DNA from: Glossina fuscipes
Taxonomy: Eukaryota; Arthropoda; Insecta; Diptera; Glossinidae
Reading direction: 5' to 3'
Assembly (NCBI RefSeq): GCF_014805625.2
Contig: NW_023998415.1
Location: 12,224,552-12,288,551 of the forward strand
Length of the DNA: 64,000 nucleotides
The notes beneath the pieces were generated by a model. The model was not told where the DNA came from, made no database searches, and saw nothing but the letters and a program-made list of their open reading frames with translations. Below, piece by piece: positions 14,111-27,399 of this stretch (the first letter of the stretch is position 1; every line of letters begins with the position of its first letter). The position numbers and the translations under genes are program-made.

Positions 14111-15819
14111 ACTCGCATATTTTTAGTTTCCACAAGTTGGAATTCTCGAGATACTTTGATAAAATTTAAAACTCTAGCATGTTTTGAACCAACGCACAAA
14201 TTGCTTTATTGAAACTGTAGAAGTATTACTCATAAAAAATCCTTTTTCGACTAACTCGTTATATGAAATAACTTTTTTCAATCTTAGTATTTCTTGAGAG
14301 AAATCATTTAAAAATAGTATTTTGTTATACTAAAAGAAATTTAATGCGAAATTCGACTGAAACGGGACAAATTTTTTAAATAGTTTTACATATGAAACAT
14401 ATTTACAAAAAATGAACCAAAAAGCTATTATTTTTAGTTTGTGTTATGTTAAGTTAATCCAAAATGTTTAAACTCACATAAATTTGCTTTGTTGAATTCA
14501 GATTAAATGGGTTTCGTTTTGGACGATTTTGAACTGATTCCCGGCCTTACTCAAATATAAAATTTTTGGTTGTGAATAACTAACAGCTTTTAGGTTATGC
14601 TGATGTAAATGCTTAATGCAACTATGTGTTAAACCCATTTGCGCTTTCGATATACAACCCAATCATAATCATTTTGTTGACACGCACTTAAAAGCAAAAA
14701 ACTTTTTCACGATTCATACAGCTGCGTTAGGTGATAGGTGTCCACAAATCAACTTCAAGCAAATATAATTTTCAGTCTTGTTTCGAGTTAAGGTATATGG
14801 TGGTAGGTTAATGTATACATTATTCCACAGCAAGTCTTCTTCGTTCTTATCATGGCATTTGCTTGGCTTTCTCACCTCCCCCTTTCCATTTGATTTTACA
14901 CTATTTACTCTGTTTTAGAATTTCATTTCCTTTCCATTTGGCTAAGGCGACTAAAAATTCTCTTTGCGTTGACATTTTTCTAAATTATTATTCAAAGTAC
15001 TTATAATACAATACACATGCATACATATACGTATTCTAGCGCTTAACGTAAACATCGTTTCGCACAACTACATCTATTGCTAAAGTAATGGCTTGTGACA
15101 CCATATAGGTAAAAAGCACTAAAACAACGACAACAACAGCTTGAAAAACGAATTACCTAAGCACGTTTCTGCACAGAAATAAGTGGACGTGGCATCGCCA
15201 TAAAAATCTTTTCCCGAATTCTCTACAGTTTTAAAGTTAGTTTATTTCTGTGCCGTCGTTATCGTAACCACATGTAACGGGCAAAGAGCAACTTGCACAC
15301 ACAATTCAACACAATATACTTTTAATAAAACAAATTGATTATCCTGATGCCTGCAGCGATATGATTTTATTAGATGAAAATTGGGAATTCCCAATGGGGA
15401 ATTATGCATTATTATAAGCCCCACGAAGTTATCGCTGGCTGATAAACTTATATTCTCTTGTCTGTGTAACTTCCATTTATCAATGTTGAAATTCTCAAAA
15501 GATCGCAAGACATCCAATAAAGCGCTTAAACATTGCAATTAGGACTTCTGGCCTGTGATTGTGTCCATAGAAAAGGTTGAGAGTGAAGAGCGTTATAGCC
15601 AAAAGAACTAATAAAAGCAAATACTTTTATCGTTCTTTCATTACCAAATTGTAGGCGATATCGTTCTTAAATTTGTTTCAACTACACATCAGAATCACCT
15701 GACAGATCGAAAACTAGCACAAGTCACCATTAAATTAGTCTACAAATTAAGGCAAATATTGTGTAAAAATTTCCTTTCATGAACTGAATGGATGCTTTTA
15801 ACCTGCTAAAATATGTAAA

Positions 15820-16145
15820 AAACAAGTAAAGACATTATAGTCGAGCAAAGCCGACCATTGGTGTGATGGTCAAAATATGGGAAGTATATATGGGAAGTAG
15901 TCACAAAAGTGGACCGATCCAAACCCTTTTTGAATACCATTCGCCTTTCGACGAAAATTTCGGCCTGCCAGTTAACAACACAAATACACTTGGACAACCA
16001 TCACATAGACAAACAAGCGTCTATCAATTGAGAAAATGATTCTAAATCTATCGATATAATAAAAGGTGCGCTCATCTTAAACCTTTCTGGGTGTTACGTA
16101 CGTTCACACAAATTTAATATATCACTTATTGTATAGGGTACAACA
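15820..16145 (+). repeat. Dispersed repeat copy (PolyTail family)
   Basis: One of several related non-coding repeats in this window; 'PolyTail' is my label. The head has ACAAGTAAAGACATTATAGTC then GCCGACCATTG. The tail has GATTCTAAATCTATCGATATAATAAAAGGTG and ends with a GGGTGTTACG / CGTTCACACAAATTTAATATA pattern. A non-autonomous element without a reading frame. Confidence 0.7.
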
Positions 16146-16599
16146 AAAATTCATTGTCCGAAAGACAATTTTTTCTTCGCCATTTAAAGTCTCTTCTTAA
16201 GCCCTGTGCAAGTTATAGCCTAATGCAATTCGAAAGGTATCAGTTCTTCGCCCAAGAATTTAAAAGGGTGCGATGAAGATTTCGATCTTAATTACGAATT
16301 CGGCTGAACAATTATAAATTTTCTTATCGTTTCCTATGTCAATTCACAAATGGCATTATCTCGCAAAAAAAATTTTCAAGGAAAGCGAATGAGAAAGAAT
16401 GTTCAAATAGGGAATGGCAACTATATAGTCCCGAAATTGCAAATTGATCTGAGCTATAGACATGTATTAACATATCTAAACCAAGAGATTTTTCATTTCT
16501 TTTGTTTTCAGATTCCAATTTACATTGATTACATTATGAGGCCGGCCAAACGTCTTCAATGAAAGATGTCACGCGAAAATGACTTTTATTGTTTCCAAA

Positions 16600-17050
16600 A
16601 ATAACTTACTATACCCACCACTGTAAGATGGAGGTAAACTCATTTTGCTTTTTTTTTATATAAGGTCTGCAACACCCAAATGGATGCTTCAGAGATCCTA
16701 AAAAGTGTATATATTATTGCACAGCGTGACATTCTGAATCGCTTTAAGCACATCTGTCCGTCTGTTTGTTTATATGGTGTTTGTTGTTTGCAATCTTCTG
16801 GTCGCAAAAATAAAGATATCGACTTCAAATTTGGCAGAAATATTCGAAGCCATTGCACGCCGATTGGTATTGAAAATGGGCTAAATTGGTCAGAACAGAA
16901 GCGCACAGTGGAGCAGAAACTGAAAGCAATTCCGTTTATCTTAACAAAAATTTGTAGATTTTTGCTCGTTACTGAGAAATATAGGCTGAAATTTTCCATA
17001 TTTACTCTTTAGTGGCAAAAACGGAGAAAAACAGCCACGCCCACAGAAAA
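16600..17050 (-). repeat. Dispersed repeat copy, reverse orientation
   Basis: The plus strand opens with ACTATACCCACCACTG, GCAACACCCAAATGG and CTGAATCGC, then CATCTGTCCGTCTG, the reverse complement of the repeat tail. The GACTTCAAATTTGGCAGA segment and CCACGCCCACAGAAAA end are typical of such elements in flies. Apparent ORFs here are by-products. Confidence 0.65.
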
Positions 17051-17430
17051 TTACAAGCAATTACTTTTTTGAGGTTTTATGCTTATTTATCATAACGTAA
17101 ACAACTGAAGAATGTTTACATGTGTTATCTGCCTAAAAAACGCGTTAATTCTAAAACGAATATGATAGACACCGCGACCTGATGGATTAATTTTTTCTTA
17201 ATAATACCAGCGATATGGGTATCAACGAAAAGAACTAAATAAGTAGAATGTGAATGAGGTAGTGGTTGGATATGCGACATTTGGCGCCCGCCGAATGTAA
17301 TTTTTTTTTTTTTTTTTTTTTAATACTTATATATATACGTACGTAGTAACCTCCTCCAATATTATCAATCTATTATTTTCTGTTAAGAAAAGTCTTTATT
17401 TGAACTGTTGCGGTAGCGTTCCTCGCTTAA

Positions 17431-18521
17431 CACGTTAAAGACGGCGCAGTTTTTCCTATTTCGCTTTATTGTGCGGCAGCAAAAATCATACTTTGCTTTA
17501 TCTGGCGGCGCCTTGCGCAAAAGGTTCTTTACCAAAACTACTACTACTCAAAAGTGCAGTTTCCTTTTATTCTACGTTTATTATATCATATACGCAGCGC
17601 TCATACCCGCGGATCGTTGCGTGCATGCCGTCTACGAATTTGCCGTTTACTTATGAAGTATGGCCATGGAAAAATTATACCGTATTTTTCCCGTTATTCC
17701 ATTTAGTTGGTTCCGTAAATTTAAAGCTGAGTGTTGATGAATTATTCTTCAGTCTTTACGGATTACTAATAGATAGTGAAAGTGAATAGAAAATTTCTAC
17801 CAGTAGTAGCAAAAGTAAAACAAAAACGTGGTGGCATTGTGAGTGTTGAAAATCCTAAAGGTCTGTTTGCATGTTAACTACTTGCAACAATCATACTTGT
17901 ACTGTTATTGAAGGAACAAGTGGTAAACTAAAATCCGATGCTAAATGCAAAAAACGACGTTGATATATCCGATCAAATTGCATCATATTACAATTCCTTA
18001 CGCAAAACCATTAAGTGGTACTGGAAAATTATTATAGAGTTGATTTGCGCAACATCAACTGCAAACGCATGGTATATTCATCAGAAGTGGGTTACCAAGC
18101 ATTTTGATGTTTTACAATTTAAAGAAAATATTATTGACCGGTTCTTGGATGAAATGCCTACAGGACGACTAAACCTAAAACCTAAAAGAGGAACTGCACA
18201 TTTTCTTCAGAAGTATCCTGGGACTGCAAGAAAGTCGCGGAAACGATGTCGTGAATGTTATAAAAACTTATCTGCTCGACGAGGTGGAACTATTACTTCA
18301 AAAAAATCGAAAAGGGTTACAACGTAAATAAGTAAACATATTAACTGTATTATAGCCCACCCAAAAAAGTAAGCTCTTGAATTTTTCAATAAAAAAATTA
18401 TTTTAAACCACAAAGATTTTTCCATCTAACAAAACTATAGCTGATGTGAGCCACCGGTGGTACACGCCGCCAGATAAAGCATTCGCTTGTGAGCTAACGG
18501 TAGTACACGTTCCTTAACGTG
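17431..18521 (+). mobile_element. piggyBac-type transposon remnant with both ends and TTAA target sites
   Basis: The element is flanked by TTAA on both sides (17427-17430 and 18522-18525), the piggyBac target duplication. The outer ends form an imperfect terminal inverted repeat: CACGTTAAAGACGG at the left and, read inward from the right, CACGTTAAGGAACG. A perfect 17-bp subterminal inverted repeat lies at 17494-17510 and 18465-18481, as expected of piggyBac ends. Inside, only the 3' part of a transposase is readable. At about 1.1 kb it is shorter than an autonomous element (about 2.4 kb or more), so it is internally deleted and dead, but its ends look usable in trans. Confidence 0.85.
17938..18327 (+). 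pseudogene. C-terminal fragment of piggyBac transposase
   Basis: A 129-codon open stretch lies inside the piggyBac remnant. It begins with a decayed form of the usual NMGGVDxxDQ segment (here NDVDISDQIASYYNSLRK) and continues with KWYWKIIIELICATSTANAWYIHQ, the family's conserved helix. It ends in the basic RKRCRECYKNLS region where the Cys-rich domain should start, but a stop comes before the zinc ligands are complete. Upstream, the same frame shows the family-like GGIVSVENPK near 17,830-17,857, then in-frame stops from about 17,875. The N-terminal catalytic Asp residues are absent. No function is expected. Confidence 0.82.
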
Positions 18522-18539
18522 TTAAGGAAACTTTACGTT

Positions 18540-21500
18540 TATTATAATACTTAATCGCTTATTATTATAGGATTACTTATTACTTAAGAAAATGAGACTC
18601 GTTTATGATTATGACTATGATCGGGTAGGATTACTTATTATTATTTAAAAGAATGATGATCGCGGATATTCTGTATGTAGATGAGCATTCGACATTGCAT
18701 TTATGTTGTGCATGCTTGGTCAAAATTAGTGTATGATCCATCACTCGTTGGCGGGGTGATTTCATTTTCAAGTCGAACATACACAAGGATTACTTTTTTC
18801 TTCCTAGCGATCTAATCACAAAAAAAAGGAAAAAATTATGAAAGGTTCTAGAATTGATTAAATAAGTATTCATAAAATCACATTACTCTCGGGCTCGATC
18901 ATAACATACAAATCACTTAGTGCTTTCTTTAACACTTTTAGTTTAAAAAAACAACTTATGCGAATAAAAAGAATGGAAGTGTTCGTTAAGGCTTTCAATC
19001 GTGCGTTACCAATGTACGCTATGTAACGCAGCCGTGTCTTACCACAGCTTCACATCACACATATATGAGACATAGAAGTTTAAAAAATCTCTTGGGCTCT
19101 GGGTTGGGGACCCGGGTAGCGAACGGGTTAAAGACTTATACCTCGTTAAAGAAATATAGTATAGTTTGTTATTTTTTATTATTTTCTTTTTTCTATATTC
19201 TATATGTACTCACGGTATGTGTCGTAATTTGCAGCTTTTATAAATCCATGGCATTACTTATTTGTCATCACTGCACATGCTAAAAAGGTGACTTAAGTGT
19301 TTCGCAATGGCACGCAATACATATTCACTTCAGTTGTGCTATGCATTGTATATTTGATAATTATGAGCATTAAATATTATATAGGGAAAGAGAGTGCAGC
19401 GATAGAAGATTTTAACTAAAGTTACACTCGTAAAAGAGAACTTAAAAGTAAGCACTATACGATGCTGGGAGCTGAACTAGTTGACGAATCAGTTTTAACT
19501 ATCATACCGGCCTGTTTTTCATTTCTACTTTAATGCCGTTAAAACTCTCCTCTTTTGCACAGTTTATTAGCCATAAAGCTAGCAGCAAACATAAAGTTAT
19601 ATGACGCTGCTCTTATTAATACGAAACGTTTCAAAATGAAGAAAAATGAAAATGAAATTGATCATAGCATTTTATAGGAAATCGAAAAGATTTCTTGCCG
19701 TATTTCATTCGCATACCTTAGGTAGACTTTTCTTACAATTAAGTCTCTTAATTTTCTTTCCTCTTTCTGTTTCTCGTTCTTCTTCTTCTTTCTTTTAATT
19801 ATCTGAAAGTTGAACTTATCAACTGTAGCAATTCTGTTAGGATTTAAAATACTTATGCGCTCCTTTGCATATGAAAAACCACGAATTTAATTTTTATACC
19901 CACTTCCTAAGAAGAGAAGTGCATTAGATTTACTCCTCGGCTACTTAAACCTAGAAATACCCATTAGAGATCTTATGATCTACATACATATATCCGTGGT
20001 TGGCTTTGCTCGCCCGTGGTTGTCTGTATCTCGTCTTTTGTTATAGAACAGTCAACTGAAAGAAAAATGTATGGCAAAAGTGGACTTTGGCAAATTAATT
20101 AATAGCAAAAAGAAAAAATTTTGCAAAAATTTACTGTCATGCACCATAGGCGAAAACCACACTATAGTTATTGGACTAAAATTTACCCTGTATAGTAGAC
20201 ATGAGTCAAAAACTACGGGCATATGTTTCAACGAAGACAAAAAATTAGTTTATCTTCGCATCTTTGTCAAGGAATATTTGATAGTAAGGCGGCATTGAAA
20301 AATACACAAAATGATTATAAAAATTGAATGCAAATGGAAAATATGAAAAGAAGACGCCTCCAAAGAACTAATCATAGAGAGAAAAGTTATATTTTGGGAA
20401 GACAATGATTGGCATCTTTTGTTTACCGACAGAAATTAAAACTTTTAAGGGACGAACCTTCGAACCTAAGGAACCTAAACAAGCGCCACTTATGAGGATA
20501 ATATTAAAATTTCTTACTTTCTCCCGAGATTTTTTAGGAAAAGAGCAAACTGATCTGACTGTTGAAATGGCAGCTTCTAGACAATTAATTACGGACGGCA
20601 CGAAATAAAAGATGTATTGGAATAAAAAAAAAATTGAGAAAACATTGAGGAGGAAAATCCACATTACTACCATGCGCACTATCCATTATGGAGAAAACGA
20701 AAGTCTGTCAGAGTATTTGCAAGAATTTGTGTGGGATACACAATTGGAACATCTAAACGAATCTTTAACGCATCTAGACTTGCAATCCGCGCCACCGGGG
20801 AAAATATAACACAATTAAACACATAGTTAACGAATACTGAAACCTTTCGGCAGTTCGAACATTCACCTTCAATACAACTACTCTTATGGAAATCTTTAAA
20901 GTGCCTATAAAACAAAATATCAATAAAATATTCAACTTTATTAAAGCGATTAGACGTTTTTAAAAAAATAGACACGAGAGTCTTAGCTGGCAGTGGTCAT
21001 CTTACTTTTTTAATTCCACAATTTATTTGTTTGGGATAAATAAGTTGTAATGTAATAATAATAATAATAATAATAATAGTGTAATAATAAATAGATGTAA
21101 ACAACGAAATCGTGTGTTCGATTAGAGAAAAACGCTACCAAACCAATTATACTATTTATTATAAAGCGATCGTGAAGATTCAAGTTAAACAAATATTATA
21201 ATATTTACAGAATATTCTAGAAGAACTTTCGAGAAATAGACCCACTTCAGATTCTTGATACATCTTAAACGTTAAAATATATTGTAAGACAATCTACTTT
21301 TATTGTTACATAGCCGCTTCATCATTCCCAAAATCTTCCATTTGTGCAAATCCACCTCTCTTTCCTCTACCCACGCACACATATAAAACACTCCATTAGT
21401 CATGAAAATGGCGACACTTTACGTTCTTCAAATTTTTTAAAGCACGCAAAAATTTGCAGCTAAGCCCAACAATAAACAAACTGCTAAAATTCTTCATATA

Positions 21501-22100
21501 TTCGTTTAAAATGGTGGCTACGAAAGATTCGTGTAAAGGTGGATTTTTTTTTCAAAGTCTTTCTATCGTTTGCTGCTCGCAGCAGAGAGACAAAACAAGA
21601 AAACCTAATCGCAGATATAGTAATTATATAATTCTTTTATAACAATCCCATTAGCATCGTATTAAAACGAGCAAGATTCCCCGCACTATGTTACAAGGAA
21701 GTTCAACCTTACGGTGCCCGATGACATGCGGAGTGGGAAAGTGCTAACCGCGCTTCCAGGGAGCGGGAAGCCTCTTGTGCAGTTTCAGATCAACATTCGC
21801 ATACTACGAACGAATTCAGATATATAAAGTAATAGCAATCTTAGAACCGATTGCATTATAAGAAAACAGTGAAAAGGGAGTTAAATTTGCTTCAGCCGAA
21901 TCTTTTAATATCTTGTGTACGCTACCTTGTCTACCATGCCCGATTACAAGAAAGAACAAAGTTCCGTCAGATATATAAAATCATTATTTCTACGATCTAA
22001 CTGCGGTTTGTGAAAGTCAAAAGGCATATGTATACTGTATGCACATTTTGTGGACCTTGGCGTATATGTATATGTATATACATATATATTGATGTTACCT
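18540..22100. other. No gene recognised
   Basis: AT-rich DNA with a (TAA)n run near 21,053-21,077. No family motifs were seen on either strand. Confidence 0.5.
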
Positions 22101-22129
22101 TAATGGACTGCCCTCCTGCCTTCCACTTC

Positions 22130-23110
22130 CTCTCCTCATTTCCCCCGTTGCCGGCCTTACACGGCGCAATTCATGCAGCATCTTCAACACAAACCTATAT
22201 ACCTTACCTCAAGTTTCCAGCCTGACGGTCATCCTGCTACATGTCTCGTGCAGTCCTCTTCTATGTCGCTCATATGCCTCAAACCTTTATCAGCTGAACA
22301 TTACCTTGTCGACGTCGTCTACCGTGCCAAACCAGTCCGGGCATACTGTCGTGACCGAATCTGTGCAGTTAGCTTCGAAAGCAGCCATAACCGGTCAGAA
22401 ATTGCGTAATTTACCTGCCCTTGGCGTCTCTCCATCCGCACCAATACGTTTAAGGCGAATGAGAGCGTCCAACGTTCCCATCAGGCTTACCACATATTCT
22501 CTATCATCAAACGCTCCTCCTTTTTGACAACGGTTGCATGCAGCTGCCCCCTCTACTTCCTTTCGTAGATGCATCAGGAGATCCCGGGTTGCACCTTCAA
22601 TCACCAAAGCTGCCACTTCCGAATAGTGCCTTGGGACGTTAAGACGGTACACCGCCCCCATTTTCCTATACTTCGGTTCCACCGACCGTGCGTCGAACCA
22701 CACTTGGCTCGCATACAGCAAAAACGATGGGATTACCGTTGATATCACCTTACTCACGGTAGCTCTATACCCTTTAGGATTTGGCATCATCCTTGCCAAA
22801 GCTGATTCGAGTCCAGCTGCCTTATCTGCTGTATATTATATGCGCTGTCTGAAACTTAACGGATTGTCGATGATAACGCCCAAGTATTTCACTAACGGAG
22901 AAGATGTCATCGTAAGGCTATCGACTCTCACCCGCCTACTCACAACTTTTTTTTGCTTCCGTTTTGTGTTCTGCCAATTGTAGACCTGCTGTGTCCAGCC
23001 ACTGCGCCGTTTGCCATGGTTTCTAGTTGATTAAGGTGCTTAGCAACGACGATGGCAGTGTCGTCGACGAAGCGTCGTGGTATCAGCAGAAACTGGCAAT
23101 ATAAGTACAT
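22130..23110 (-). mobile_element. R1-type non-LTR retrotransposon fragment (reverse transcriptase 3' half)
   Basis: On the minus strand the fragment reads, in order, FVDDTAIVVAKHLNQLE (the reverse transcriptase catalytic box, here FVDD, near 23,070-23,020), VKYLGVIIDNPLSFRQRI (near 22,880), and then an open stretch 22,799-22,395 with LARMMPNPKG, LYASQVWFDA and YRKMGAVYRLN, all hallmark segments of R1/LOA-clade elements. A CPDWFGTVDDVDKVMF stretch near 22,330 matches the Cys-motif region near the element's end. Frameshifts and stops (for example a TAA after FRQRI) separate the segments. The 5' part with ORF1 and the endonuclease is missing. Base composition is clearly more GC-rich than the flanks, which also marks it as an insertion. 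Confidence 0.82.
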
Positions 23111-23659
23111 CGATCGAAAACCGATCCCTGCGGCATGTCTGCCATGTCTTTGTGTGTGTCAGGATGTGTATGTGCATGCATGCATTTGTGCATGCTCGTG
23201 ACTAACTATCTAATGTATTGTGTGGATTAGCTAATTTTCGAACGCGACCACAATTCAAATTGAAATTTTTTCGTCTTTAGAAAGCTTTGAGAACGTAAAA
23301 GGGCTTTCCACCGGGCGTATAACATCATATAATGGATAACATCATATAATCAGATAATAGGCTAAGTCTGCACCGCTCCTCCTGCTGACATATTTTAGAA
23401 ATATTTTATGATATCCCAAATGTGTAGTGGAGCATGTTGCAAACGTTCGATGAACCAAATATTCTAATATTATATGAATATAAATTTGCAACGACACTCA
23501 ACAAACTATATTCATAGCGCGAACCGCAATTCCTTTTTGAATTTTTCGTACACGATTTCCATGGTAATATTTCTTTGTTTTTGTGATTTTCTGTATCAAT
23601 TTCATGCTTTATGTCACTTCCATTAAATAGTTTTGTTAGCTTACTGGATTTTTAACAAT

Positions 23660-23990
23660 CTTAGTACAACAAGTAAAAACACGATTGTGAGAAAAGGACC
23701 ACCACTGAATACCATACATCACCTTCTAGTTATCCATACTTCGACTTTTCCAAAAAAAGGCGTTATATGTTTCCATCTGAACCATTTTGAATAGCGTTCA
23801 TGCTTGAGCAAAAACACGTTAATGTATCAAACTTCACCAAAATATCTCAAAAACTGCTGCCTGTAGGCTGAATGCAAGCAGCAAAACGGACAGACGAACA
23901 ATAGGCTTAAATCGATTCAGAAAATGATTCTGATTCTGGCCTATAATTAATGAATTCGGTGTTGAAGGCACGTGTGTTTTGACCTACACT
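23660..23990 (+). repeat. Dispersed repeat copy, short form
   Basis: The head AACAAGTAAAAACACGATTG, the middle CATCTGAACCATTTTGAATAGCG and CGGACAGACGAACAATAGG, and the tail CGATTCAGAAAATGATTCTG identify the same family as at 26 kb and 54 kb, internally shortened. Confidence 0.65.
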
Positions 23991-24714
23991 ATAAATATCG
24001 CATTTGTAACGTAATGAATGTAATACCCATATATATATATATATATATATATTTAATGTCCGTGTTAACTTGAAGCAAGGAAATTTTATTTATTATTTTA
24101 TATGTGATTATATGAAAAAGCCACAATTCATTAAGCATCTAAGACTGAGTGATTGATGTTCAGCCATTATAGATTATACTATACGCTCGTTACAAATGAA
24201 AGTGGTATAAATCCATTCTTGAAACCATTTCAATTATTTAAAGATTCGCATTAAAGTCAATTTCAAAGTGTTAGCGAATCGATGTAAACATGTCCGATTT
24301 CTTTCTACTTTTTTTCTTTGAAAACGATATATTTACCTTGAGATACAATTCTATCAGACTGATTTGATTCTTAGAATTTGACTTCTCTATAATAGGAGTT
24401 TAATTAACAACACAAATAATATTATGTAATTATGTAATTATATGTAAGTATGTTAATATTCAGGAAAAAGCTTTGCGAACAATATAACAACCACTAGTAC
24501 TAGTAACGAATCACTAAATTTTGCACATGGCCTCCGGGATTTAGCCAAACTTCCTCTTTTTTGTTCCTATACGTTAACAACACTTTCTTTTCTACAAGAT
24601 TTCCATAATAACATGCAAACGTCCTCCCATTGTCCGTTACAAGGTTTGCTTGAAGTCTATATGAAATGGTAAGTCGGTGTACAAACAATCTTTTACTATC
24701 TTAAACTACTTGTG

Positions 24715-24970
24715 GTACAAGAGTATATTAAATTTGTGCGGATGTATGCAACAACCAGAAGGACTTGAGATAGACCCATCTTTTATTGTAGCGATCGATT
24801 CTAAATCATTTTCAGAGTCATTTTGTAAATCGATTTAAACATGTCTGTCCGTCTGTCCATCTTATTTTCCTTGGTATAATATACAGGCCGCAATTTTTGT
24901 AATACCCAAGGATGAAGGCTTATGAAAATGCTTTAGGTCGAAACATTTTTTCGACCACTTCCCATATAAC
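24715..24970 (-). repeat. Dispersed repeat copy, reverse orientation
   Basis: On the plus strand it opens with GTATATTAAATTTGTGCGGATG and has GATCGATTCTAAATC and GTCTGTCCGTCTGTCC, the tail read backwards. It ends near CCACTTCCCATATAACGCC. Confidence 0.65.
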
Positions 24971-26079
24971 GCCTAATTTTGAAAAGTCACTTTATACATT
25001 ACTATAGAGAGGTGTAGGGTCACGCCTCACTATTTGCTTTCATGCGATAATGAACGATTGAAATGGAAACTGTAATCTCTCAGCGATCTAACGAGCTTCT
25101 TCTTCTATTTAGCGCCTTGAATCAATTAATGCCTTTATTTTTATGCCATCTGCTCGAACTGGCCTTCAAACATGACAATTGTCGGAAAGAAATTTTGCAA
25201 ACCAGATTTTGCCTTAACCTTCTGATAGCATGTCTTCTCAACTCATATCTAGTCCGTTTTTCTCTACTTAAGCAACAAGTTTATCTTTTCAATAGCAAAG
25301 GATAAATTATGTTGAAAATGCTGCTTTCCGTATGCGACTTTCTATTTTTGATAGGACATTAAACGAAAATCATGGCAGAGAATCAAACAAACTTCTTCAT
25401 AAATAAGCCTTGCGATATAAGTTTCCAAAATATATAATGACAGGCGAACTTTGCAGTGAAAGAATACAATTAACCTTTTTCATGATTAATTTTTTTTTTT
25501 TTTTATTTTACATACTCCTAACTCCTTAATTGACAATTTCAAGTAATATCATATCAACTTTATGTCGTACGATACGAGTTGATGTAGGAAATATAATGTA
25601 AACACCAGTCGCTATAGGAATGGAAAGGGATATAAGAATACCTTTTCGAACAATCTAATGGTGCATACTATACTATTCTATATATATTAATATGGACGGC
25701 GGAAATGTTCGTGTGACTATTAAAACTATAATCACAATTCTTCGGAAACCATAATGACAAATGATAAACAAGACAAGATTTCAGTTTTAAGGCACTTTTC
25801 TTTTTCATCGTCGTTTTCGAAAGTCAGAAAACTAATGACGCATAACTTCACTTCACCCGTTACTTTCAGTTTTTGTAATTTCATAGTGTTGCTGTTTGTG
25901 TATTAGTAAGGATAAGTTTAGAAACATTTATGTATTCGCAGCTAACATATATGTTAAATTAAAGTTACTTAACAGACAGAACAGTGATAATTGTTGTTAG
26001 GTGAGGTGTATGCTGTGGTGGTATGACTATATATATGTATATTAAACGAAGAATCGCGGAAGAAGAATATTATCAAATA

Positions 26080-26850
26080 AAATAAGAAAGACAAGTGAAA
26101 CCATTGTAGTCGGGCTAGGCCGACTATTAAATACCTTACACCACAGTTTTCATAGGCACTTCCTATTATAGGATTGTATATTAAAAATTATCCCCTTGCA
26201 AGTAAAGGCTTACTTTCCATAAGAACAATTGGGCCCGAGAGGTTCAAAATTCAGCATAGTCAAACTACTATAATGGATCAATTTTTAACATAAAATATTA
26301 AACCCAGCACTTTTCCGGCTTAAAAAACAAATTCTTTCGTGCGAATCCTTATATAAGTTAGGATCTAAAAATGGGCGTACGTCGTGAAAATTTGACCTTT
26401 CCGCCATATGAATTTCGGTTTTTGTTATATGCGAGAGGGTTCAACAATTGCTTCAGCCGACCCAAAGTTTCACATCAATTTAGAATGCAGAATTACTATT
26501 ACTTAGCCACTTTTGTTGCAAAATATTGAAAATTTCAATTTTCAGTGTGGCGGCGAGTGGTCGAAAAATTTACCAATCCAAACAATTTTCAAGAGCGTTC
26601 ATACTTGTATCAAAACCGTTCGTCAGTGTACCAAATTTCATCAAAATGCATTCCTGTCAAAAATTGCAACCTGTAACTTAAACGCAAATTACACGGACAG
26701 ACATCGGACGAACAAACAAGCTTAAATCAATTCATAAATGATTTGATTTTTAATCTATCGGTAGACAATCTTAAGCGTTTCTGTCTGTTCCACACGTCCG
26801 TGCAAACTTGATAACCCTGTACCACAAGCAGTGTAGGGTGTAAAGATGTA
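26080..26850 (+). repeat. Dispersed repeat copy, long form (about 0.8 kb)
   Basis: The head GACAAGTGAAACCATTGTAG-TCGGGC..GCCGACTATTAAATACC is followed by a non-coding body with CATATGAATTTCGGTTTTTGTTATAT. The tail has CGGACGAACAAACAAGCTTAAATC and CACACGTCCGTGCAAACTTGATAACCC, ending GTGTAGGG. The body matches the copy at 53,765-54,685. Confidence 0.72.
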
Positions 26851-27399
26851 TACTCGATTCGGACCCCGTACATTTAGATAACCATCGATAGTACGTGTAC
26901 GACATTTTGTAGCGACACAACATGAAGCTCTCTCTGCTCCATATATCAACCATAAGTCATTCGTACGCACTTTATACCAAGTTTCTTTTATGATCACTTT
27001 TTTAATAATTGTGAATGTGTATATCCATACGCCAGTTAAGGTGAGTTATAACGTTTTCGATCTTTCAATACGTGAAGTTTTGTGCTTAAAGATTAACCAT
27101 TGGCGGAATGCATTGCGTTTCTTGTGCAAATCGAAAGTAGTTGCTACTGAACCATAATGGAAAGTGAACAGAATTCTGATAACCCGATATATAGACATGT
27201 AGAGGTCGGCTTACGGTTCTCGTTATCGTTTCAGTTTTGGACTGATGGCGCTCGATAGCGTACAAATGTTTGCTCAATATCGAACGCAAAATGTTATTAG
27301 CTCGAAAGCACAATAGCTATAAATAAAAAATTAAGAAAAGGAAAAGCGCTACCTCCCGTCGCACAAGTTATTTCAATCAAAATTCATTACTACATACTC

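Larger units (their letters stand above)
9570..17420. other. No gene recognised; repeats only
   Basis: Apart from poly-A, AT runs and the dispersed repeat pieces listed separately, nothing coding was identified. A 46-codon frame from an ATG at 10,151 has a hydrophobic start (NCKTWVICVFFITVNLIVGG) like a signal peptide, but no further support. Confidence 0.5.

Noticed and set aside
16640..17012. Overlapping frames of 110-119 codons on both strands
   Set aside because: They lie entirely inside a dispersed non-coding repeat copy whose relatives elsewhere lack these frames.
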